From positions 1 to 31,118 of the forward strand of contig JAZNAQ010000024.1 of assembly GCA_045586595.1 (NCBI GenBank): a stretch of 31,118 nt of DNA, read 5' to 3'. The notes under the pieces were generated by a model. It saw only the letters and a list, made by a program, of their open reading frames with translations. It was not told the origin of the DNA and searched no databases. This stretch comes from SIG480 sp045586595 (GTDB taxonomy: Bacteria; Bacillota; Clostridia; Oscillospirales; JAAYXM01). The translations under genes and the position numbers were made by a program. Below, in pieces: positions 15,808-23,852 of the stretch (position 1 is the stretch's first letter; every line of letters begins with the position of its first letter).

Positions 15808-16350
15808 TTAATCTTCGCTCTTTCTTAGCTTCAGTGCTGAGAGCATTTTTACCATTCTCTCTCGCGGGAGAATAAGGTTTACAAGAAGCGCAACAACAAC
15901 GCCTATTCCGGTATCAAGCATACGGTTTAGTGAGTATGCGATATATGTCTCGACCGGTGTGTTGAAAAGAATAATGCAGAGTATAACCCCGCCCGGCTGT
16001 ATGCCGCCCGGCCAACGGAAAAATTGGCACGCAACTATAAGGATTACAACGCCGACAAACAGAAACAGCATCATAAGCAGACTCGGGTCGCCGTTTGGAT
16101 AAAATATTATGTACAGGCGGAAAAGGAGCATGCCCACAAAGCCGCCGATAATTGTGCCAAAAAGGCGGTTGCCGCCGTTGAGCCACGAGTTGCCCATATC
16201 ACTTCCCGTACCGAACACCGCGCCTATGCACGCAAAAGTCGGGTTTCTGTCAATGAACAGATAAATCAATGCGCAAAGCGTTGCGGAGATCGCGGTCTTG
16301 ATGTTTCTCATTCCTACATGAAGCTTAAATCTTTTTTTGCCATTACCCAT
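15808..16350 (-). CDS. FUSC / aromatic acid exporter-like small membrane protein
   Basis: An integral membrane protein of 180 aa with about five to six hydrophobic helices (roughly 18-34, 38-50, 62-82, 90-112, 116-130, 142-164). The N-terminal GMRNIKTAISATLCALI fits the N-terminal helix of the FUSC/ArAE_1 family, which includes aromatic-acid exporter-like proteins. It contains only the membrane half. The soluble C-terminal domain found in longer family members such as B. subtilis YgaE-type proteins is absent, and the protein ends in a short basic tail. The substrate is unknown. The gene starts 16 bases after the tatD stop codon and has only a weak ribosome binding site, so it is probably co-transcribed with tatD. 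Confidence 0.72.
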   Translation of the reverse strand: MGNGKKRFKLHVGMRNIKTAISATLCALIYLFIDRNPTFACIGAVFGTGSDMGNSWLNGGNRLFGTIIGGFVGMLLFRLYIIFYPNGDPSLLMMLFLFVGVVILIVACQFFRWPGGIQPGGVILCIILFNTPVETYIAYSLNRMLDTGIGVVVALLVNLILPRERMVKMLSALKLRKSED

Positions 16351-16366
16351 AAAATATACTCAGCCC

Positions 16367-17131
16367 TCAATTCTGTATGTTGAAAAATTCTAATGCGTTT
16401 TGTGTTGTTACCCGCCCGACCTGCTCGGTACTCATCCCCCAGAGCTCGCCTATCTTTGCCGCGATGTGCGGCACTAGCCCCGAATGGTTGCGTTTGCCTC
16501 GAAACGGCACAGGTGCCATATACGGGCAGTCGGTCTCAAGCATTACACGCTCATGCGAGATGGTACAAAGCACCTCAGGCGCGTGGCGCGCGTTTTTAAA
16601 CGTCACCGCACCGCCGAACGAAAAATAAAAACCAAGCTTTTCAAGCTCACGAGCATACTCGACACTCCCCGAAAAGCAGTGATAAACGGCGCGGATGTCC
16701 GGAAATCCTTTGAGAATTTCAAGGCAGTCGCGATGTGCCTCTCTGTCGTGAACAACAAGCGGGAGCTTAAGCTCATATGCAAGTGCTGCCTGAGCGCGAA
16801 ATGCCGACTTTTGCACATCGCGCGGGACACTGTCCCAATAGTAATCAAGCCCGGTCTCGCCTATCGCCACTATATTTTTCTCGCGCACAAGGTCTGTTAC
16901 TGTAAAAATGTCCTCGGGGCGGAATTTATCTGCCGACTCGGGGTGAATACCTACAGCGCCGTAGATAAAATCATATTCTTTGCAAAGGCCAACCGTTTTA
17001 AGCGATGACTCAATATCGCTTGATGCATTTAGAACGCGTGTGACGCGAGCATCTGCAAACGAGCGTATGAGCTCGTCGCGGTCGTTATCAAACGCACCAT
17101 CGTCAAGATGTGCGTGTGTATCAAAAAACAT
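16367..17131 (-). CDS. TatD-family metal-dependent deoxyribonuclease
   Basis: A 254-residue TIM-barrel metallohydrolase. Metal-binding positions are visible as THAHLD (H6, H8), IGETGLDYYWD (Glu at about 93), VVHDREAH, VYHCFSGS and the C-terminal LETDCPYM (Asp). TatD/YcfH proteins are 3'-5' exonucleases acting on single-stranded or damaged DNA in the cytoplasm. The length matches. The ribosome binding site CAGGG lies 9 bases before the ATG. It follows the amidohydrolase gene with a 20-base gap in the same transcription unit. The exact family member (TatD, YcfH or YabD) is not certain. Confidence 0.92.
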   Translation of the reverse strand: MFFDTHAHLDDGAFDNDRDELIRSFADARVTRVLNASSDIESSLKTVGLCKEYDFIYGAVGIHPESADKFRPEDIFTVTDLVREKNIVAIGETGLDYYWDSVPRDVQKSAFRAQAALAYELKLPLVVHDREAHRDCLEILKGFPDIRAVYHCFSGSVEYARELEKLGFYFSFGGAVTFKNARHAPEVLCTISHERVMLETDCPYMAPVPFRGKRNHSGLVPHIAAKIGELWGMSTEQVGRVTTQNALEFFNIQN

Positions 17132-17151
17132 AATGTATACCCTGCCTGTAA

Positions 17152-17946
17152 TTATACGCTCTGTATGCCAAAGAGCCTCTCAAAGTTGCCGTTTAATATC
17201 TTCTCGTTGGTCTTCTCCGGAAGTCCAAGTGTAAAAAACCTCTCAAGCTCTTCTTTTGGCGTCCACATCGGGAAGTCTGTGCCGAACATAAACTGCTCTT
17301 CTCCGAAGTAATCTATGAACTCGCACGCCTCTTCCTTCGGCATTGTCCACAGCGAGCTTGATGTATCAAAGTACAAGTTCTTATGCTTGGGGTACTCGCG
17401 CGCGTGCTCCCACTCAGAATAGCCTCCGAAGTGCGCTCCGATGCAGATAAGGTCTGGGAACTTCTCCATAAGATTGATGAGCCTCCTCGGGCCTGAGAAG
17501 TCGTACCTCTTATCGCCGGTATGGAAAAGAATCGGGAGTTTCTTTTCCTCTAAAACCTTATATGTAGGAAACATCTTCTCATCGTCTATAGGAAACTGCT
17601 GAAAATCGGGGTGAAGCTTTATTCCGTGAAGCCCCATTTTTATAATACGCTCTATCTCACGCTCCGGCTCTTCCATATCCTGGTGGAGCGTCGCAAGCCC
17701 GACAAACTGCGGATATTTTTTGCATTTTTCAAATATAAAATCGTTAATTACCTCGACCTGGTGCGGTGTTGTTGCCGTAGAGCAGACGAGCATTCTATCT
17801 ATTCCCGCGTCCTTTTCACACTCTGCAAGGATGTGCGCCATGCCATCGTGGTGCATTTCTATATCATAGAAATGGCCTATCGCTTTTGATGCCTTGAGTG
17901 AGATTTTTTGCGGGAATATATGCGCGTGTGCGTCTGTTATTTTCAC
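17152..17946 (-). CDS. Amidohydrolase-family (amidohydrolase 2) metal-dependent hydrolase
   Basis: A 264-aa TIM-barrel hydrolase. Conserved metal positions are DAHAHI (H7, H9), GIKLHPDFQQ, LFHTGD, CIGAHFGG and FGTDFPMW (Asp near 225). These are typical of the amidohydrolase_2 group that includes decarboxylases and lactonases, but the substrate cannot be assigned. The start is a GTG at 17944-17946, with AAAGG about 10 bases upstream. It begins 31 bases after the rpoD stop codon. A gene of this type next to tatD gives two related metallohydrolases in tandem, though their sequences are clearly different. Confidence 0.85.
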   Translation of the reverse strand: MKITDAHAHIFPQKISLKASKAIGHFYDIEMHHDGMAHILAECEKDAGIDRMLVCSTATTPHQVEVINDFIFEKCKKYPQFVGLATLHQDMEEPEREIERIIKMGLHGIKLHPDFQQFPIDDEKMFPTYKVLEEKKLPILFHTGDKRYDFSGPRRLINLMEKFPDLICIGAHFGGYSEWEHAREYPKHKNLYFDTSSSLWTMPKEEACEFIDYFGEEQFMFGTDFPMWTPKEELERFFTLGLPEKTNEKILNGNFERLFGIQSV

Positions 17947-17977
17947 TTTTGTTCGACCTTTCGTTAATTGGGTGTTA

Positions 17978-19153
17978 TTAGTTTAAGAAATCCTTGAGCA
18001 TCTTTGAACGGCTCGGATGGCGAAGCTTACGCAGAGCCTTCGCCTCTATCTGGCGGATACGCTCACGAGTTACGTTAAACTCGCGGCCTACCTCCTCAAG
18101 AGTGCGCGTTCTGCCATCTTCGATACCAAAGCGAAGCTTTAAAACCTTCTCCTCACGCGGGGTAAGCGTACCGAGAACGTCTACAAGCTGCTCACGCAAA
18201 AGCGCAAACGATGCCGCCTCTGCCGGCTCCTGTGCATCCTCCGCTGGGATGAAGTCTCCGAGGTGTGAATCCTCCTCCTCGCCAATAGGCGTTTCGAGCG
18301 ATACCGGCTCCTGTGCTATTTTGAGTATGTCGCGGACGCGGTTTACAGGTATCTGCATCTCCTCGGCAATCTCCTCTGGGCTCGGGTCGTGGCCAAGTTC
18401 CTGAAGAAGCTGACGCGAAACGCGGATAACCTTGTTTATTGTTTCTACCATATGAACGGGTATGCGGATTGTTCGCGCCTGGTCTGCAATAGCACGAGTG
18501 ATGGCCTGACGAATCCACCATGTAGCATATGTTGAGAACTTATAGCCCTTTGTATGGTCAAACTTTTCAACAGCCTTGATAAGACCGAGATTGCCCTCCT
18601 GGATAAGGTCTAAAAACAGCATGCCGCGCCCTACATACCTCTTTGCGATTGAAACAACAAGGCGCAGGTTTGCCTCTGCAAGGCGCACCTTTGCCACCTC
18701 GTCGCCCTTTGCCATGCGCTCTGCAAGCTCAATCTCCTCCTCGGGTGAGAGCAGGTCAACCTTGCCTATTTCTTTAAGATAGATGCGGACGTGATCGTCA
18801 ATCGAGAGCCCTTCCATAAGTGATGCGCTGTCGGCAAGCTCTTCCTCGGGGATTTCTTCAACATCGCCGAGGTCTTCGGGAACCTCGTCGATAAGCTCTT
18901 CCTCGGGCGGAAGGTCTGCAATAAACTCCTCAAGCGGAAGCTCAATGCCGAGATGCTCAAGCGTGTCATACAGCTTTTCTATCTGGTCGGAGTTCATCTC
19001 AAGCTCCTCAGCAACGTCCATAAGCTCTTTCTGCGAAAGCTTGCCGCGCTTTTTGCCCGTCTCTATAAGCTCACGAAGAATATTCTTCTTATCCTCTGCG
19101 GTTGTTACCTTTTCTTCGCCCATCATATTGTTTTCCATTTTTTCTTTATCCAT
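17978..19153 (-). CDS. rpoD: RNA polymerase primary sigma factor (RpoD/SigA)
   Basis: The housekeeping sigma factor, which directs RNA polymerase to TTGACA/TATAAT promoters like those seen in this window. The 391 residues run region 1.1 (about 20-70), an acidic linker (75-115), regions 1.2-2.4 (117-236, with LFLDLIQEGNLGLIKAVEKF and STYATWWIRQAI), region 3 (238-300) and region 4 (about 318-390, helix-turn-helix TLEEVGREFNVTRERIRQIE). The length is typical of Firmicutes, without the large proteobacterial insertion. Its start overlaps the dnaG stop by 8 bases, with AAGGGG upstream. This matches the classic dnaG-rpoD arrangement. Confidence 0.98.
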   Translation of the reverse strand: MDKEKMENNMMGEEKVTTAEDKKNILRELIETGKKRGKLSQKELMDVAEELEMNSDQIEKLYDTLEHLGIELPLEEFIADLPPEEELIDEVPEDLGDVEEIPEEELADSASLMEGLSIDDHVRIYLKEIGKVDLLSPEEEIELAERMAKGDEVAKVRLAEANLRLVVSIAKRYVGRGMLFLDLIQEGNLGLIKAVEKFDHTKGYKFSTYATWWIRQAITRAIADQARTIRIPVHMVETINKVIRVSRQLLQELGHDPSPEEIAEEMQIPVNRVRDILKIAQEPVSLETPIGEEEDSHLGDFIPAEDAQEPAEAASFALLREQLVDVLGTLTPREEKVLKLRFGIEDGRTRTLEEVGREFNVTRERIRQIEAKALRKLRHPSRSKMLKDFLN

Positions 19154-20900
19154 TGTTTAACCCCTTCTTCTTTCTGTAAAATTCGGCGGCGGCAAGAATT
19201 GCATCATCACTGAGAGCTGCCTCGCCTTTCATATTTTCACGTTGTACTGTTTCTATATAATCGTCGAGCGCATCGACGCTTCTGCCTGCATTTCTTGCGA
19301 ATACTGCGGAGATATGTGTAACCTCTTCCTCGCCTAAAACCTCAGCTATCGCACTCATATCGGTCTCAAACCCCTGCCTAGCGCGCTCGGAGATGGTATC
19401 AAACACCCTTCCTAAAAGCTCTGACGAGAACATCGCGCCCGATATGCGTGCCGATGCTTTTTCGGCAAGCTTCAGGTTGCCCGAACAAACGGTAATAATC
19501 CCTTCTTCGGCTACTGCCGAGCGAGGATTTTTATACCGTGCAGCGCGGTCCTTCGGCATTATCGCGCCTACAGGGTCAAGGGCACGTCTTTCCTCCTCTC
19601 GCCTCTTTTCGCGAATGAGTCTTTCTCGCTCCTTTGATGCCTCCTGCAGGATGGCATCACGCGAGACATTTGTCTCCTGCGAGACACGTCCTGCGTATAT
19701 CTCACGCTCAATGGCGCTTGTCATCTTTGCAAGCTGAGCAACGGCCGCCCGCAAATACTGTACACGCTGTTTGTCGTCAGACAAATCAAACTCCTGCTTT
19801 GCCGCACCGAGGCGGTATTCTGCTGCGGGTAGCGCCTTTTCTATAAGGCGCAAAAACTTATCTCTTCCGAATTTCTTGATGAACTCGTCGGGGTCCTTCG
19901 CACCCTGCATGGAAAGTACGCGCACATCAAGCCCTGCGCGCTTTAATATGTCTATCGCGCGCTCTGTCGCCGCTCTTCCTGCCTTATCGGAGTCATATGA
20001 GATGATAACGCGGCTCTTGTATTTTGATATAAGATGTGCCTGCTCGTCTGTAAGCGATGTGCCGAGCGAAGCTACGGCCGAGTCAAACCCCGCCTGATGA
20101 AGGGCTATAACGTCCATATAGCCTTCGGCAAGCAGCATATAGTCTGACTTGCTCGTCTTTGCAATATTGAGTGCATAGAGGTTTTTGCGCTTGTTAAACA
20201 CTGCAGACTCGGGTGAGTTTAAGTATTTCGGCTCGCCGTCGCCCATAACTCTCCCGCCAAAGCCTATGACCGTGCCTCTTACGTCTATAATCGGGAACAT
20301 CGCACGGTTTCTGAATCGGTCATAAATTTTGCCTGTTTTGCCCGTTGTAACAAGCCCTGCCTCAAGAAGCTCCGACTTTGTATATCCAAGACGCGTAAGC
20401 TCATCAAGAAGGTTTGACCACGCATCCGGTGAGTAACCAAGTCCGAAGCGCGTTATTATCGCGGGTGAAAGACCTCGCCCCAAGAGATACTCGCGGGCGG
20501 TTTTGCCCGCTTCTCCCTTTAACTGTTCATGAAAGAACCTAGCCGCCTCACGGCAAGCATCTTCGGCGCGCCGCCGCCTGTTTCGCTCGTCTTTGCCGTA
20601 GCTTGACTGCGGCACCTCCATCCCTGCCCACTCGGCAAGCTTTGCAACAGCATCAGGGAAATCTATATTTTCTATCTTCATAACAAAGGATATTACGTCT
20701 CCGCCTGCACCGCAACCAAAGCAGTGAAAGAACTGCTTGTCCGAAGACACGTTAAACGACGGCGTTTTTTCGTTGTGGAACGGGCACAAGCCAAGGTTGC
20801 CCGAGCCGCGGCGTGTAAGCGAGACATAGCGCGATACAACAGAAACAATATCGCTTCTTGCGATAAGCTCGTCCATAAATTCACGCGGGAACGCCATCAT
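19146..20900 (-). CDS. dnaG: DNA primase
   Basis: DnaG synthesises RNA primers at the replication fork. From the chosen ATG (20898-20900) it has 584 residues. AAAGGA lies exactly 7 bases before that ATG, while the GTG two codons earlier is too close to it. The domains in order are a CHC2 zinc finger (C39, H42, C60, C63), the RNA polymerase core, the TOPRIM fold (LLAEGYMDVIAL and SYDSDKAGRAA), and a C-terminal DnaB-interacting helical region. It lies between dgt and rpoD, overlapping rpoD by 8 bases. Confidence 0.97.
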   Translation of the reverse strand: MMAFPREFMDELIARSDIVSVVSRYVSLTRRGSGNLGLCPFHNEKTPSFNVSSDKQFFHCFGCGAGGDVISFVMKIENIDFPDAVAKLAEWAGMEVPQSSYGKDERNRRRRAEDACREAARFFHEQLKGEAGKTAREYLLGRGLSPAIITRFGLGYSPDAWSNLLDELTRLGYTKSELLEAGLVTTGKTGKIYDRFRNRAMFPIIDVRGTVIGFGGRVMGDGEPKYLNSPESAVFNKRKNLYALNIAKTSKSDYMLLAEGYMDVIALHQAGFDSAVASLGTSLTDEQAHLISKYKSRVIISYDSDKAGRAATERAIDILKRAGLDVRVLSMQGAKDPDEFIKKFGRDKFLRLIEKALPAAEYRLGAAKQEFDLSDDKQRVQYLRAAVAQLAKMTSAIEREIYAGRVSQETNVSRDAILQEASKERERLIREKRREEERRALDPVGAIMPKDRAARYKNPRSAVAEEGIITVCSGNLKLAEKASARISGAMFSSELLGRVFDTISERARQGFETDMSAIAEVLGEEEVTHISAVFARNAGRSVDALDDYIETVQRENMKGEAALSDDAILAAAEFYRKKKGLNNG

Positions 20901-20931
20901 TTTCACATCCTTTCGTTATGTTTATACTTTT

Positions 20932-21936
20932 TTATATATGGCTCCATGATATTGGTAAAAACAGCTCACTGTATATGTTCAGCGCATATCTGTCGGTCAT
21001 GCATGCAATATAGTCGCACACAGCGGTCTCAACCCCGTCGCGCTCGGCAATATCTCTATATTCATCGGGCAGTCGGTCTGTGTCGCCACTGTAATACTCA
21101 AATAGCTTTGCTATCATTCCCCGCACCTTTTCCTCCTGTCGGAGAGCGTACTCTGCCCGATATACGCGCTCAAACATAAACTTCCGCAGACCCAGCATGG
21201 CGCTTTTTATCTCGTCGGACATAAGTATATCGTTTTTGCCCATACTCGCTGAAATAGTATCAAGCACAAGTGTATTTATACGTTTACTGTGGCGGTGGCC
21301 GAGAATGTCTTTATATTCACTCGGTATGTCACTCTCGCGCATTATCCCCGCACGGCACGCATCGTCTATATCGTGATTTATATATGCAATTCTGTCTGAC
21401 AGCGCGACAATTCTCCCCTCAAGCGTCTTTGCCTGAAGTTCTCCGCTGTGGCAGGCAATTCCGTCAAGCACCTCACGCGTAAGGTTTAAGCCTTTCCCCT
21501 GCCGCTCAATTTTCTCGGCGACGCGCACGCTCTGCAAATTATGAGAAAACCTGCCGTTGGTAATTGCTGCAAGCTCGCGCTCGCCACCGTGGCCAAACGG
21601 TGTGTGCCCAAGGTCATGCCCCATGGCTATCGCCTCTGTGAGGTTTTCGTTTAAGCGAAGCGCTCGCGCTATTGTGCGCGCAATGCCCGACACCTCAAGT
21701 GTGTGGGTAAGTCGCGTCCTGTAGTGGTCACCCTCGGGGGATATAAAAACCTGTGTTTTATGCTTAAGACGACGGAAAGACTTTGAGTGAAGAATACGGT
21801 CGCGGTCACGCATAAAGCATGTGCGTATATCACACGCGCTCTCCTCACGCGCGCGGCCAAGGCTCGCACAGGAAAGAGTAGCAAACTCACACAACTCGCG
21901 CCGCTCTCTCTCTTCCTCATGCTGTCGTATCGTCAT
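20932..21936 (-). CDS. dgt: Deoxyguanosinetriphosphate triphosphohydrolase-like HD protein
   Basis: An HD-domain dNTPase that likely cleaves dGTP, or dNTPs in general, to deoxynucleoside and triphosphate. The metal-binding HD set is present: RLTHTLEV (H78), MGHDLGHTPFGHGGE (H107, D108) and a later AYINHDIDDA. The N-terminal DRDRILHSKSFRRLKHKTQVF motif is diagnostic of the Dgt-like family. The length of 334 aa corresponds to the short type-2 form found in Gram-positives. GGGGGTGA precedes the ATG by 7 bases. Its place upstream of dnaG-rpoD is common in Clostridia and links nucleotide pool control with replication. A TATAAT-like box at 22000-22005 lacks a good -35, so the promoter of this group is uncertain. 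Confidence 0.92.
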   Translation of the reverse strand: MTIRQHEEERERRELCEFATLSCASLGRAREESACDIRTCFMRDRDRILHSKSFRRLKHKTQVFISPEGDHYRTRLTHTLEVSGIARTIARALRLNENLTEAIAMGHDLGHTPFGHGGERELAAITNGRFSHNLQSVRVAEKIERQGKGLNLTREVLDGIACHSGELQAKTLEGRIVALSDRIAYINHDIDDACRAGIMRESDIPSEYKDILGHRHSKRINTLVLDTISASMGKNDILMSDEIKSAMLGLRKFMFERVYRAEYALRQEEKVRGMIAKLFEYYSGDTDRLPDEYRDIAERDGVETAVCDYIACMTDRYALNIYSELFLPISWSHI

Positions 21937-22044
21937 TTTGCCGTCACCCCCGCGTATAATTCTTCTTGCAAATTTATATCTGTCATCTTATTTTAATATA
22001 TTATACGCCGGATTTTTTATTTTCCCTTTTTTTCGTGATTTTAT

Positions 22045-22085
22045 TAAAAAAGCTTCCCCAAACGGCGCTTTGGCCGGGGGAAGCT
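22045..22085 (-). terminator. Terminator after the small TTG-start gene
   Basis: On the minus strand the outer stem AGCTTCCCC/GGGGAAGCT (22077-22085 with 22051-22059) encloses an inner CCAAA/TTTGG stem and is followed by TTTTTAATAA. It lies 10 bases after the stop codon of the small gene. The U-tract polarity fits the minus strand. Confidence 0.9.
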
Positions 22086-22094
22086 GCAGGTGTT

Positions 22095-22298
22095 TTAACG
22101 CGGTTTTTTAAGCTTTTTGAGCTTTCCCGGCTGAATATGCGCATCTTCTCCCTCGGGAAGCCCGTCCGAATCGTTGGGGAAAATCGGCATAGCTCGCCCC
22201 ATTCCCGTAAACTCGGTTGCCGACGCAAGCGAGCTGCAGTCAAAAAGCGTTTCGTCTGCAGGCTCCGGGTCGGGTACAAAAGGCCTTTCTTTATCCAA
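22095..22298 (-). CDS. Small conserved-looking protein of unknown function (TTG start)
   Basis: A 67-residue acidic-to-basic protein with no membrane segment. The central stretch CSSLASATEFTGM resembles a short 'SA(S/T)D-TG(L/M)' motif I associate with small uncharacterised Clostridia proteins. That is recollection, not a search result. The end is basic (KLKKLKKPR). Support for a real gene is the GGGGGTG ribosome binding site 7 bases before the TTG start and a strong terminator just after the stop codon. The ribosome binding site lies within the 3' arm of the terminator hairpin of the upstream oxidoreductase gene, so translation may be coupled to that gene. No function can be given. Confidence 0.55.
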   Translation of the reverse strand: MDKERPFVPDPEPADETLFDCSSLASATEFTGMGRAMPIFPNDSDGLPEGEDAHIQPGKLKKLKKPR

Positions 22299-22340
22299 AA
22301 CAAAACACCCCCTTCGGATATAGTCTTGTCCGAAGGGGTG
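22296..22340 (-). terminator. Hairpin terminator of the oxidoreductase gene that also carries the next gene's ribosome binding site
   Basis: Bases 22329-22340 pair with 22306-22318 (12 bp, one bulged C) around a 10-nt loop. On the minus strand this is followed by TTTTGTTTTG. The hairpin begins 4 bases after the oxidoreductase stop codon. Its 3' arm ends in GGGGGTG, and the following T-rich run leads to the TTG start codon of the small gene, so one structure serves two purposes. Confidence 0.75.
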
Positions 22341-22344
22341 CTTT

Positions 22345-23733
22345 TTATAACAGCTTTCTGCCCATCATTACACCCATAATTGATGCCATCATGAGCCCGC
22401 GTGTCCAACCGCTCGAGTCACCCAAGCAGTGAAGCCCGCCTATGCTTGTGTTAAAATCAGTATCCATTTTTACGCGATTTGAGTAGAACTTAAGCTCAGG
22501 CGAATATAGCAGAGTTTCAGCCGAGGCAAAGCCCGGCACAACATGGTCAACCGCTGCGATAAAGTTTATAATGCTTATCATCGCGCGGTACGGCATCGCC
22601 GCCGTTATGTCGCCTGCAACGGCATCTGTGAGCGTGGGCTTTACATTTGACTGAGCAAGCTCGTCTGACCATGTCCGCTTACCGTCGAGAATATCGCCAT
22701 AGCGCTGGACAAGTATGTGCCCTGCGCCGAGCATATTGGTCAGTTCTCCCACCTTCTGCGCGTATAAAATCGGCTGATTGAACGGTTCGTTGAAGTTGTG
22801 TGAGCAAAGGATGGCGAGGTTTGTGTTGTCTGATTTGAGCTCTTTATATGAATGACCGTTTACAACAGCGAGGTCGTTATCGTAATTCTCCTGGCTTACG
22901 AAACCGCCCGGGTTCTGGCAGAATGTACGAACCTTGTTTTTAAACGGTTTCGGGTAGCCTATGAGCTTTGACTCATAAAGCACATCGTTAACCTTTTCCA
23001 TAACCTCGTTGCGCACCTCAACGCGCACGCCTATATCCACCGTGCCCGGCTGATGCGCTATATCGTGCTCTGCACAGACCTTTTCAAGCCAGCCCGCACC
23101 GCGCCTGCCTGTTGCAACAACTGTATGCTCCGCGTAAATCTCGCGCGTTTCGCCGTTTTTTTCAATATACGCACCGCGGCAGACCTTGTCTTCAATTATA
23201 ATATCGGTGCACTGCCAGCCAAACATAATTTCAACGCCTGATTTCTGCAGATACTCCTCTATTGCAAGATACAGAGCATGTGCCTTTTCGGTGCCGAGGT
23301 GGCGGATCGGGCAATCTACAAGTCGGAGCCCTGCTTGTATCGCCTTTAACCGAATTTTTTTAACCTCATCCGCCTGGCCTACACCCTCTATTTTTTCGTC
23401 TGCGCCAAAATCAAGGTATATTTTGTCGGTATAGTCTATCATCTCGGCGGCGGTATCGTACCCAATGAGCTCAGGGAGACTCCCTCCTACATCGGGAGAG
23501 AGCGACAGCTTGCCGTCAGAAAACGCGCCTGCGCCCGAAAAACCCGTGGTGATATTGCAGTATGGCTTACAGTTTACACACTCGTGCGTTGCCGTTTTAG
23601 GGCATTTACGCTCACGGATGGAGCGTCCCTTTTCTATAATTACGATTTTCTTTTTGCTGCCCTTTCTTATCATCTCAAGTGCCGTGAAAATGCCGGCAGG
23701 GCCCGCGCCGATTATTGCTACATCATATGCCAT
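22345..23733 (-). CDS. FAD-dependent dehydrogenase of the COG2509 type
   Basis: A 462-aa cytoplasmic flavoprotein of unknown substrate. The N-terminal dinucleotide fold is clear (YDVAIIGAGPAGIFTALE, residues 3-20). It is followed by a four-cysteine cluster (C44, C52, C55, C59, spacing C-x7-C-x2-C-x3-C) and the GFSGAGAFSDGKL segment (64-76) typical of COG2509 'uncharacterized FAD-dependent dehydrogenases'. The C-terminal LHCLGDSSGWTRGLMMASIMG closes the FAD site. I place the start at the ATG ending at 23733, because GGAG lies 9 bases upstream and the protein then begins directly with the Rossmann strand. The frame stays open for 15 codons further upstream, into a repeat element. The cysteines could hold a metal or iron-sulfur cluster; this is not proven. 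Confidence 0.85.
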   Translation of the reverse strand: MAYDVAIIGAGPAGIFTALEMIRKGSKKKIVIIEKGRSIRERKCPKTATHECVNCKPYCNITTGFSGAGAFSDGKLSLSPDVGGSLPELIGYDTAAEMIDYTDKIYLDFGADEKIEGVGQADEVKKIRLKAIQAGLRLVDCPIRHLGTEKAHALYLAIEEYLQKSGVEIMFGWQCTDIIIEDKVCRGAYIEKNGETREIYAEHTVVATGRRGAGWLEKVCAEHDIAHQPGTVDIGVRVEVRNEVMEKVNDVLYESKLIGYPKPFKNKVRTFCQNPGGFVSQENYDNDLAVVNGHSYKELKSDNTNLAILCSHNFNEPFNQPILYAQKVGELTNMLGAGHILVQRYGDILDGKRTWSDELAQSNVKPTLTDAVAGDITAAMPYRAMISIINFIAAVDHVVPGFASAETLLYSPELKFYSNRVKMDTDFNTSIGGLHCLGDSSGWTRGLMMASIMGVMMGRKLL

Positions 23734-23773
23734 TTGTATCATCTCCGGAATCAATATAAGCATTTCACCGCTT

Positions 23774-23852
23774 GTCATTCTGAGCGATCGCAGCGAGTCG
23801 AAGAATCTCGCGAGGGACCCGTCGACAAGCTCAGGGTGACACGAGGTGTCAC
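23774..23852. repeat. REP-like palindromic intergenic repeat
   Basis: GTCATTCTGAGC (23774-23785) faces its imperfect inverse GCTCAGGGTGAC (23829-23840), with a GC-rich interior that itself contains GTCGA/TCGAC. Next to it is a small perfect hairpin, GTGACAC-GAG-GTGTCAC (23836-23852). The composite resembles a 'GTCATTCTGAGC...GAAGAATC' palindrome seen dispersed in many bacterial genomes (recollection). It fills the gap between the flavoprotein gene and the upstream membrane-anchored protein, and its edge supplies that gene's stop codon. Confidence 0.6.

Noticed and set aside
20901..20906. GTG start two codons ahead of the chosen dnaG ATG
   Set aside because: AAAGGA is only one base away from the GTG, too close for initiation, but ideally spaced for the ATG.
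22001..22408. Minus-strand open frame of 135 codons around the small TTG-start gene
   Set aside because: It crosses two terminator hairpins and the end of the oxidoreductase gene. The alternative frame at 22095-22298 has a ribosome binding site and fits between the hairpins.
23734..23778. Longer N-terminus of the FAD-dependent oxidoreductase
   Set aside because: The extra 15 codons run into the palindromic repeat. The internal ATG has GGAG at correct spacing and starts directly at the Rossmann strand.
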